In this document: piece after piece, positions 1-6,118 of the stretch
Layout: each line of letters starts with the position of its first letter
Position numbering within the stretch: the first letter of the stretch is position 1
Source: Marivirga tractuosa DSM 4126
GTDB lineage: Bacteria; Bacteroidota; Bacteroidia; Cytophagales; Cyclobacteriaceae
Length of the DNA stretch: 64,000 nucleotides
Assembly (NCBI RefSeq): GCF_000183425.1
Contig: NC_014759.1
Span: forward strand, 2,635,001-2,699,000
Reading direction: 5' to 3'
Notes under the pieces: generated by a model
The model's database searches: none
Seen by the model: the letters and a program-made list of their open reading frames with translations, nothing else
What the model was told of the DNA's origin: nothing
Translations under genes and position numbers: made by a program

Positions 1-1
1 A

Positions 2-478
2 GAAAGACTGGACCTAGAGATTGATTTAGGCAGCTATTCGGTTACTGAAACCATAGAAGAGCCCTTATTGACAGAGAGAAATCGAAATGTGGCCTTGAGC
101 ATAAAGCTGACGGAAGAACAAATCAGAGGCTTAGCCAAAATTTGTATTCGAGCAATTCCGCAGTCTGCGGCATCGGATGAACGCAACGAAAGCAACAATA
201 GAGTATGCACCAATATAGAAAGCGGATTAAATATCATGGAAATTTATCCAAATCCGGTAGTCACCAACTTTACCCTTCCCATGATCCTTCCTGAAAATGC
301 CAATGTCACGCTAAGCTTAGAGCAAAGCAATGGACAAAACGTTAAAGTCTATTCCTATGATTTGGAAGCTGGCTATAACGAAATCCAACTAGACAGAGAA
401 AACCTCAAGCCTGGCATCTACTTCCTCCGTATCCGCTACCAAGGCGAAGAAAAAGCCAAAAAGATTATTTTTCAGTAG
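2..478 (+). CDS. C-terminal part of a secreted T9SS cargo protein (5' end outside window)
   Basis: The reading frame is open to the left edge, so this is the tail of a longer gene; a TTG at 68 is in frame but there is no reason to call it the start. The last 80 or so residues form a type A T9SS sorting domain: YPNPV near the domain start, a GYNEI turn, then PGIYFLRI and a basic end (KAKKIIFQ). Before it is a segment with a DERNESNNRVC pattern, like the CARDB-type beta-sandwich modules that often precede such domains. Family knowledge says such proteins cross the outer membrane through the T9SS and have the domain removed. The catalytic or binding part is outside the window, so no function is assigned. 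Confidence 0.8.
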   Translation, partial: ERLDLEIDLGSYSVTETIEEPLLTERNRNVALSIKLTEEQIRGLAKICIRAIPQSAASDERNESNNRVCTNIESGLNIMEIYPNPVVTNFTLPMILPENANVTLSLEQSNGQNVKVYSYDLEAGYNEIQLDRENLKPGIYFLRIRYQGEEKAKKIIFQ

Positions 479-509
479 TGTATTCAATACCGCTGCAGTC
501 CTTCAAGCA

Positions 510-693
510 ACACCCCTATAATCCCCTCAAGGGGATATTCCTCACTGATTTTATTTAGCAGTAAACATTACCTTCCTCACTATTGTTCATTGATTTTCCA
601 TTCTAAAAAATTTAGAAAAGCATTTAGCTTTCAAATTAGAATACAAAGGTAATTCCGAGCGACTCCCCCCTTGAGGGGGGCGAAGGGGGGTGT
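510..693. repeat. DUF559-associated repeat, copy A (about 184 bp)
   Basis: The left end reads ACACCCC, six bases, then CCCCTCAAGGGG (523-534). The right end is CCCCTTGAGGGG (667-678), a short spacer, then GGGGTGT (687-693). The two ends are therefore inverted copies of each other. The interior is AT-rich and carries a small hairpin around GCATTTAGC (about 619-629). Copy B at 1189-1377 aligns over nearly the whole length in the same orientation. The right end abuts the 3' end of the DUF559 pseudogene. Confidence 0.7.
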
Positions 694-695
694 CT

Positions 696-1073
696 TTAAC
701 CCAAAGACAGCTTTTCAATACAATCCTCAATTGACTTCAATATTGATTCAATTTGACGTTTAACATCTAAATCATCAAATCTTAAGAATCTAACGCCAAA
801 TTTCTCCAGCCTTTTTTGCCTCTTTTGGTCATACTTAACAGTATCTTCATTATCATGCGAAGACCCATCTATCTCAATTGCCAACATTAATTAGTGACAA
901 TAAAAATCTACAATATAATGATCTATTGGAACCTGTCTATGAAACTGAAAGCCTAGTTTTCTTCCTTTAATTTGCTCCCATAGCAATATTTCAGATAGGG
1001 TACTATTTTTCTTTAACTCTCTAGCTAATTCTTTAAGATAAGGTTTATAGGGGATGATTTTATTTTTGGTCAA
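696..1073 (-). pseudogene. DUF559 endonuclease-domain protein, interrupted by an in-frame TAA
   Basis: Two halves lie in the same frame. The N-terminal 60 codons carry the family pattern LLWEQIKGRKLG-FQFHRQVPID-YIVDFYCH. A TAA at 891-893 follows, then TTA ATG and the C-terminal half starting LAIEIDGSSH. DUF559 proteins are small Vsr-like PD-(D/E)XK nucleases of about 120 residues, which the joined length matches. The stop falls between the presumed catalytic Asp (VDFYC) and Glu (AIEID), so neither half should be active. One base change (for example AAA, GAA or CAA to TAA) explains it; no frameshift is needed. The downstream ATG at 885-887 could restart translation but would lack half of the fold. 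The gene sits between two copies of a repeat. Confidence 0.8.
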
Positions 1074-1188
1074 AACAGAATAAATTTTTAATTTTAATAC
1101 AAGTCTAATTAGATTATATCAGTACAATATCAAATTTAAAAAAAATAAATATTTCTGTGCGACTTTCTTCTCCTCTCAATTTCAAGAA

Positions 1189-1377
1189 ACACCCCTATGG
1201 TCCCCGCCAGCTGGCTGGACAATCTCATGGATTAAATATAGCAGTGAACAATAACTTTCATCATTATTAATCATAGATTTTCCCTTCTAATATAATTCAG
1301 AAAAGCATTTAGCTTTCGAATTAAAATACAAAAGTACTTCTGTGAGAATCCCCCCTTGAGGGGGGTGAAGGGGGTGT
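1189..1377. repeat. DUF559-associated repeat, copy B (about 189 bp)
   Basis: The left end is ACACCCCTAT (1189-1198) and the right end is CCCCTTGAGGGG followed by GGGGTGT (1371-1377). It aligns with copy A in the same orientation, including the interior GCATTTAGC hairpin and the flanking AT-rich text. The inner left palindrome of copy A is replaced here by CCCCGCCAGCTGGCTGG. The stretch 1074-1188 between this copy and the DUF559 start is AT-rich and contains TTTCTGTGCG, which recurs inverted in the element at 18804-19021. The repeat ends 25 bp from the stop codon of the aldehyde dehydrogenase gene. Confidence 0.7.
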
Positions 1378-1402
1378 TCTTAGTGAATAGAAGGGTATAG
1401 GC

Positions 1403-2824
1403 CTACTTCATCAAAAACCGAATCATCTTCATACTATTTTGATCGAAAGGCGGATATTTTTTCCTTAAATCAAACCAGGTGCCCGATTTCAAAATGGACT
1501 TTTCATTAGAAAACGCCAGAAAGCCTGCCCTTCCATGATAACTACCATTTCCACTATTGCCTACCCCACCAAAAGGCAATTCAGGATTTGCTAAATGAAC
1601 AATGGTATTGTTCACGGAACCACCGCCAAACCTGACCCTATCCAAGAAATAATTCTCTGTTTTTTTATTAGAAGTGAAAATATAAAAAGCCAGTGGATCA
1701 GGATTTTTTTGAATAAACTCCAATGCTTCCTCATTCGTTTTATAAGTAAAAACAGGTAAAATCGGCCCGAAAACCTCTTCCTGAAATAAGGAATCCTTCT
1801 CTGTAATTCCTTCAATAATAGTCGGTTCTATTTTCCTTTTTTCATCATCAAAAGCCCCTCCAAAAACAATTTTCCCTTCTTTCAAGTAAGTCTTTAATTT
1901 ATCATACCTTTTTTGATTGACGATTTGAGCTAAATCCTTACTTTCTGTTGGTGAGATGCCATAAAACTCCATAATAGTAGCCCGCAACTCATCTACGAAC
2001 GCATCCTTTATTTTTTCATTTATTAATAAGTAGTCAGGCGCTACACAGGTCTGGCCTGCATTAATTAATTTACCAAAAGTTATTCTTCTGGCCGCTACCG
2101 TTAAATTGGTTTTTTCATCTATAATGGCCGGTGACTTACCTCCCAATTCCAGAGTGGCCGGAACTAATTGTTCTGCTGCCATTTTCGCAATAATTCTTCC
2201 TACTGGAACACTGCCTGTAAAGAAAACATGGTCAAAACGGTGGTTTTGCATAAGCTCTGGCACCACAACTTTTCCCTCCCCCATGATTACTGCTAAAAAC
2301 TCTTCATTGAAATATTGAGGGAATAATTTCGCAACTAAATTTGAGATATGAGGCGTTTCTTCAGGCGGTTTAATAATGCAGGTATTCCCTGCTGCGATGG
2401 AAGCAACTACTGGGGCTAATAATAATTGAAAAGGATAATTCCAGGGCCCTATAATTAAGGTCACCCCTTTGGGTTCATAAATAATCTTGCTTTTTGAAGG
2501 AAAATGAACTAGTCCAGTACCCACCTTTTTAGGCTTCATCCAAGACTTCAGATGCTTTAAAGTGTAATTGATTTCATCATACAAAAAGCCGATTTCCGTC
2601 ACGTAAGTCTCAAAGTTTGGCTTGCCAAAATCTTTAGCCAATGCCGACATGATGTCCTGCTCATTAGCTTTTATCATTTCCTTCAATCGCAATAATTGCG
2701 CTTTCCTAAAGTCGTAACTTTTGGTTTCTTGATTATTGAAAAATGATTTTTGTGCTTGAAATACAGCTGATTGCTTTTCCAGCGGACTGTTTACTATTGC
2801 AGAGGCTTCTTTCATATTATTCAA
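1403..2824 (-). CDS. Aldehyde dehydrogenase family protein (class 3-like)
   Basis: This NAD(P)-dependent enzyme should oxidise aldehydes to carboxylic acids in the cytoplasm. At 473 residues it has the short length of the ALDH3 branch rather than the roughly 500 of ALDH1/2. The expected residues are present: Asn129 in PWNYP, Lys152 in IIKPPE, the glycine motif FTGSVPVG near 202-209, Glu226 in ELGGK, and catalytic Cys260 in AGQTCVAPD. The C-terminal part has EVFGPILPV and the PFGGVGNSG motif. A second ATG three codons in (MKEAS) is an alternative start. It stands alone, with repeat-rich DNA on both sides, so the physiological substrate cannot be read from context; fatty or aromatic aldehydes are usual for this branch. 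Confidence 0.92.
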   Translation of the reverse strand: MNNMKEASAIVNSPLEKQSAVFQAQKSFFNNQETKSYDFRKAQLLRLKEMIKANEQDIMSALAKDFGKPNFETYVTEIGFLYDEINYTLKHLKSWMKPKKVGTGLVHFPSKSKIIYEPKGVTLIIGPWNYPFQLLLAPVVASIAAGNTCIIKPPEETPHISNLVAKLFPQYFNEEFLAVIMGEGKVVVPELMQNHRFDHVFFTGSVPVGRIIAKMAAEQLVPATLELGGKSPAIIDEKTNLTVAARRITFGKLINAGQTCVAPDYLLINEKIKDAFVDELRATIMEFYGISPTESKDLAQIVNQKRYDKLKTYLKEGKIVFGGAFDDEKRKIEPTIIEGITEKDSLFQEEVFGPILPVFTYKTNEEALEFIQKNPDPLAFYIFTSNKKTENYFLDRVRFGGGSVNNTIVHLANPELPFGGVGNSGNGSYHGRAGFLAFSNEKSILKSGTWFDLRKKYPPFDQNSMKMIRFLMK

Positions 2825-3032
2825 TTTACTGTCCGTTTAGAAGAGTCAATTTATCATTTTAATTCTGAATTCGGAAAAGCAGTTGAATTTTAGTTTTACA
2901 AACAACAATCATACTCTAAATACTTTGATGGCGGCTATTCAGTAACAGATGATCGGGAAACCAGCTGAGCAAGCTTTCCAGCTCTAGCTGGTAAGAAATA
3001 CCCAGCTGGAGCTTCCCTTGCTGGTGCGAGCT

Positions 3033-3387
3033 CAATGTCGTTAAGTTAAGGATTTTATTATATCTCGGGCATCTGTTTTTACTCATGCCTGACATTTCAG
3101 TTTAATTATATCTTAATAGAAAATTAATAAAATCCGCCAGAGGCGGTAGTAATTTCCACTAGCCGGAGGCTAGCGGAAGGAAATTATTTTTCTATCGCCA
3201 TCCTCTGGATGGTGATGGTTACTTGCGCCTCTGGCGCTGGATAATAAGACTGCAAAAGTTTCTTTGTCTCCAATTATTCAATAAATGCTTCAGGTTTTTT
3301 TGAATAGCGATTTGTATTCATTTTTGAAGTCTCATACTGGTGTAAAAGTATTAAACTAGAGCAGTTTTTCTTAACTTAACGGCATTG
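3033..3387. mobile_element. MITE-like element with 18-bp terminal inverted repeats
   Basis: CAATGTCGTTAAGTTAAG at 3033-3050 is matched on the other strand by 3370-3387 with one mismatch in 18. The 355-bp interior has no open frame of any quality and holds four short palindromes between 3134 and 3237. The inverted ends and non-coding interior fit a non-autonomous element. I cannot identify the transposase family, and no clear target-site duplication is visible. Confidence 0.5.
3134..3237. repeat. Four short palindromes with three-base loops
   Basis: Within 104 bp there are four perfect hairpins with arms ending CC/GG around three bases: CCGCC-AGA-GGCGG (3134-3146), CTAGCC-GGA-GGCTAG (3159-3173), CCATCC-TCT-GGATGG (3198-3212) and GCGCC-TCT-GGCGC (3225-3237). 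The arms differ in sequence but pair perfectly, so the arms co-vary while the core stays close to CC-TCT-GG or its complement. They lie inside the element 3033-3387. Confidence 0.75.
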
Positions 3388-3439
3388 GGTGCGAACTTCC
3401 CCAGCTGGTGCGAGTTTCCTAGCTGGTACCAGCTCGTAC

Positions 3440-3880
3440 CTATTCCATTTCCACAGTATCAACAGGAATATAGAGCTCAACTTCTTGCTTACCCCAATTT
3501 CTTGCAGCTTCCTCATCAAGTCCCATATAAATATCAATTTTGCGGGTCCATCTTTTATTCATCTTGTCTAAAACAGTATAAGTGCTGTCTAGGCCTTCGA
3601 TCTTAACCACTGAATTATGCTCTAATAAATCTTCTTTCAGGAAATCTCTGGAAATCGCAATGGCTTTCATGCCTGGTTCCAAGGTATCTCCCCAAGCTGC
3701 TAGCGCTGGGTTTCCCTTCTTAGTTTGTGCCTCAATAGAATTGTAAGCCGTGGCAGTTACTTTTATCGTGTCATACTGAATCACCTGTTTTTGCTGTTTG
3801 GATTGCTTTTCAGTGCTGCATGCAGCTAAAATTGATATACTTAATATTATAACTACTTTCGGAAAATTATTCATCATCAA
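3440..3880 (-). CDS. 3D (DDD) domain lipoprotein
   Basis: This small envelope lipoprotein has a signal peptide ending in the lipobox LAAC, with the lipidated Cys at about residue 21. After a Gln/Lys-rich linker comes a 3D domain: VTATAYNS, then AWGDTLEPGMKAIAISRD, VVKIEGLDSTYTVLDKM and KIDIYMG, holding the conserved aspartates that name the family. 3D domains occur in lytic transglycosylase-type proteins (MltA, Rpf/YabE-like), so a role in peptidoglycan remodelling is likely but not shown. Two further ATG codons follow the first (MMMNN), so the start may shift by one or two codons. It is monocistronic, with palindromic DNA just past its stop. Confidence 0.8.
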   Translation of the reverse strand: MMMNNFPKVVIILSISILAACSTEKQSKQQKQVIQYDTIKVTATAYNSIEAQTKKGNPALAAWGDTLEPGMKAIAISRDFLKEDLLEHNSVVKIEGLDSTYTVLDKMNKRWTRKIDIYMGLDEEAARNWGKQEVELYIPVDTVEME

Positions 3881-4133
3881 TCTACCCTCTTTGTTTCAGT
3901 TATTTAACTTATAGAAATTGATGATGTTCAATTTTATTCTAAATCACGAGCTCAGAAGCTTTAGCAAGTTCTAAAGCCTTCAGTTAAACTTTTACAAAAT
4001 CAACTGCATTCTTAAATTTTTGTCTTAGTTGAATAAGTTTTATCTTTTGTTATAAAAGCCATAATAACAAGAGATTATTACTTGAAATATTGTTAAAAGA
4101 AGTGACAAATCGTCTTAGCTGACCCTGCTTTCT

Positions 4134-4484
4134 TCATTTGCCAATCTCCCCCAAATGCGTAAACTTAAAGCCTTTCTCGTATTTTAAACCGTAGCCAAAT
4201 ATTCTATCCAAACTGGCATGACCGAACAATAGAATTCCAGAAAACAATAAATAATCATTGCTTAACACCCAGCCTAGGGCGTAAATTAAAATGGCAATTC
4301 CTTTATGGTGAAAAATATTATAGGAATAAGCCCCTATTTTATCATTAAAAGCGTATCCAATCATTCCGAGATCTGGAGCTAGAATTAAGACAGGAAACCA
4401 CCACCATGCGAATGGTAGATTAGCGAAAAGTAAAATGGATAAAGCAAACATTGCTGCCTCCTCCAAACGGATCAAGTTTTTCAT
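4134..4484 (-). CDS. DUF4260 family membrane protein
   Basis: A 116-residue integral membrane protein with about four hydrophobic segments. It carries the DUF4260 signatures LAPDLGMIGY near the middle of the N-terminal half, YNIFHHKG, and the C-terminal GHASLDRIFGYGLKY. The conserved Asp and His residues lie at membrane edges, but no biochemical role is known to me. It is the last gene of a three-gene unit (ridA - 161-aa protein - this gene), starting 15 bp after the previous stop, so it is probably cotranscribed. Confidence 0.82.
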   Translation of the reverse strand: MKNLIRLEEAAMFALSILLFANLPFAWWWFPVLILAPDLGMIGYAFNDKIGAYSYNIFHHKGIAILIYALGWVLSNDYLLFSGILLFGHASLDRIFGYGLKYEKGFKFTHLGEIGK

Positions 4485-4499
4485 GAGTATATTATTGTT

Positions 4500-4985
4500 T
4501 TAACCAATTAAGCGCATTAATTCCTTTCGGCTTTTTTGATAGGCATCATTAAAACGAGAAATGATTAAGGCATAACTTGCTAGCAAGATAACAAGAGGAA
4601 AGATTATGGTCAATAAATCATCTTCTTGAACTATAGAAATAATTGAAAACAAAAGCATCAACATTATCCAGAAAAGCAAAAAGTATTTGATGCTAGGGAA
4701 TAAACTGAACTCTAAATGAACTAAACTGCCACTTTCACCTCCTTCTATTCTTCCTTTAATCAAGGGCAAAAAATTATTGGGTCTACTAACAATTTTAGAA
4801 ATTGCAAAACCGTTGGATCCAACCTTACCATTAAAAAGGAAAGCTTCCTCCTCAATTTCTCCTAAAGATCTATTTGAAAAAGATTGGAACTTTACCGGCT
4901 TTACGGCCAGCTCCATACGTCTAATTATTTCATGCTGCCCATGTGGGCTCAGAAACATTTCCGTTTTAGCTGGCCATAATTGCAT
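4500..4985 (-). CDS. Hypothetical membrane protein, translationally coupled to ridA
   Basis: I do not recognise a family. The 161 residues hold a soluble N-terminal part of about 95 residues (with LSPHGQHEIIRRM near residues 12-24), then two hydrophobic helices at roughly 98-118 and 123-143 and a short basic tail. Its ATG shares a base with the ridA stop (TAATG), so translation is probably coupled to ridA. The N-terminal part has a pattern of charged and beta-type residues that could be a small sensor or binding domain, but nothing specific can be claimed. Confidence 0.7.
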   Translation of the reverse strand: MQLWPAKTEMFLSPHGQHEIIRRMELAVKPVKFQSFSNRSLGEIEEEAFLFNGKVGSNGFAISKIVSRPNNFLPLIKGRIEGGESGSLVHLEFSLFPSIKYFLLFWIMLMLLFSIISIVQEDDLLTIIFPLVILLASYALIISRFNDAYQKSRKELMRLIG

Positions 4986-5365
4986 TACTTTATGGCTATG
5001 CAGCTGATTTCCACATTCACGTCTTTGGGTAAACGTGCTACTTCAACCGTTTCTCTTGCTGGTGGGTTTTCTTTAAAATACATGCCGTAAGCTTCATTTA
5101 TTGTAGCAAAATTACCCATGTCCTTTACGAAAATACTGCACTTTACCACATCCGAAAAACCCATTCCTGCTTCTGAAAGGATTGCTTCTAGGTTTTTCAT
5201 CACTTGATGTGTCTCTTCTGTAATATTCTCATTAATCAATTCCCCGCTTTGTGCATCCAAAGCTATTTGCCCTGAAACGTATAGCGTTCCACCCGCTAAA
5301 ATCGCCTGATTATACGGCCCGATGGGAGCTGGTGCTTCTTTTGTTTGAATGATTTGTTTACTCAT
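4985..5365 (-). CDS. ridA: RidA family enamine/imine deaminase
   Basis: RidA (YjgF/YER057c/UK114) hydrolyses reactive enamine and imine intermediates such as 2-aminoacrylate made by PLP enzymes, protecting other PLP enzymes in the cytosol. The 126-residue length is typical. Signature features are PIGPYNQA near residues 14-21, LYVSGQIALD, and the catalytic Arg104 in PPARETVEVARLPKD, with the usual C-terminal VEISCIA. The last base of its stop codon region overlaps the next gene's start. It diverges from the 3HCDH-like gene across 49 bp that hold promoter-like boxes for both directions. Confidence 0.95.
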   Translation of the reverse strand: MSKQIIQTKEAPAPIGPYNQAILAGGTLYVSGQIALDAQSGELINENITEETHQVMKNLEAILSEAGMGFSDVVKCSIFVKDMGNFATINEAYGMYFKENPPARETVEVARLPKDVNVEISCIAIK

Positions 5366-5388
5366 CTCGCTTTTTATGATTAGTTCCT

Positions 5389-5396
5389 TAACTTTG
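5389..5396 (+). promoter_or_regulatory. Putative -7 box for the 3HCDH-gdh operon
   Basis: TAACTTTG matches the Bacteroidota -7 consensus TAnnTTTG and lies 18 bp before the ATG at 5415. No TTG is seen at the usual 17-23 bp upstream spacing, so the assignment is tentative. Confidence 0.35.
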
Positions 5397-5399
5397 GTT

Positions 5400-5407
5400 C
5401 AAAACTA
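5400..5407 (-). promoter_or_regulatory. Putative -7 box for the ridA operon
   Basis: Read on the minus strand this is TAGTTTTG, a match to TAnnTTTG, 34 bp upstream of the ridA start. It is only three bases from the opposing box at 5389-5396. A -33 TTG is not apparent. Confidence 0.3.
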
Positions 5408-5414
5408 ACAAATT

Positions 5415-6086
5415 ATGAACATACTTGTTGTTGGAGACCCGAAAAACCAAGAGGAAATCACAGCAAAATTTGGAGAAAAACACCAAATCATTTCTTTTGA
5501 CGATTTAACAGAGATCACTAAGGAAGCTTTTTTTGAAGCAGATGTAGTTTTTGATTTCTTCGTAGCAGAAGAACCCGAAGCACTGGATTTTTATGAGCAA
5601 CGTCCTGATTTGACCATCTTCACTAATATGGCGATGAGTTGTTTTGGAAATTTGACCTTATTCCAAGAGAAAACCCAAAACACAGTATTTGGATTCAATG
5701 GCCTTCCTTCCTTTATTAATAGAAGCGTCTTGGAATGCACACTTCAAGACGAGAAGGAAAAAGAGAAATTAAATCTGCTCTGTGGGAAATTAGGAACCGA
5801 TTTTGAAATAGTTGAAGACCGAGTTGGAATGGTAACGCCTAGGATTATTTGTATGATTATTAATGAGGCTTATTATACCGTGCAGGAAGGTACAGCAGAA
5901 AGAAAAGACATTGATTTAGGTATGAAGCTAGGTACCAACTATCCATTTGGGCCATTCGAATGGTGTGATAAAATTGGTGTTGAAAAAGTTTATGAACTTT
6001 TGGAAGCCGTTTACGATGATACTAAAGAAGAACGCTATAAAATCTGTCCAATCTTAAAGAAAGAATATTTAGCTGCAATTCATTAA
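5415..6086 (+). CDS. 3-hydroxyacyl-CoA dehydrogenase C-terminal domain protein with reduced N-terminal domain
   Basis: The C-terminal 100 residues match the 3HCDH C-terminal helical domain: GMVTPRIICMIINEAYYTVQEGTA, then DIDLGMKLGTNYPFGPFEWCDKIG. In full-length 3-hydroxybutyryl-CoA dehydrogenases (about 280-300 residues) this domain follows a Rossmann domain with GxGxxG. Here the N-terminal part is only about 115 residues, begins MNILVVGDP, and lacks a recognisable GxGxxG or the catalytic Ser-His pair region, so NAD binding and catalysis are doubtful. It is followed after 32 bp by glutamate dehydrogenase and probably shares its transcript. A non-catalytic or altered-substrate role is an inference; homologues of this short form exist in Bacteroidota as far as I recall. 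Confidence 0.75.
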   Translation: MNILVVGDPKNQEEITAKFGEKHQIISFDDLTEITKEAFFEADVVFDFFVAEEPEALDFYEQRPDLTIFTNMAMSCFGNLTLFQEKTQNTVFGFNGLPSFINRSVLECTLQDEKEKEKLNLLCGKLGTDFEIVEDRVGMVTPRIICMIINEAYYTVQEGTAERKDIDLGMKLGTNYPFGPFEWCDKIGVEKVYELLEAVYDDTKEERYKICPILKKEYLAAIH

Positions 6087-6118
6087 CAATAAATTAAACT
6101 AAAAAATATAAGCTTACT

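Larger units (their letters stand above)
2961..3434. repeat. Repeat-rich gap with CCAGCTGG-type palindromes
   Basis: The 615-bp gap 2825-3439 has no convincing gene. Its edges carry repeated AGCTGG palindromes: CCAGCT-CT-AGCTGG at 2978-2991, CCAGCTGG at 3002-3009 and 3411-3418, and the perfect AGCTGGTACCAGCT at 3421-3434, with GGTGCGAG beside them on both sides. Between them lies the MITE-like element 3033-3387, listed separately. The rightmost palindrome ends 5 bp from the stop of the 3D-domain lipoprotein gene. Confidence 0.6.

Noticed and set aside
34..237. Minus-strand frame opposite the T9SS cargo gene
   Set aside because: Shadow of a real gene with a recognisable sorting domain.
3134..3237. 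CRISPR-like array
   Set aside because: The palindromes differ in sequence, have no equal spacers and no cas genes are near; they are independent hairpins.
3385..3606. Plus-strand frames of 60-73 codons over the 3D-domain lipoprotein gene
   Set aside because: They run antisense to a well-supported lipoprotein gene and part of the palindromic gap; composition is not protein-like.
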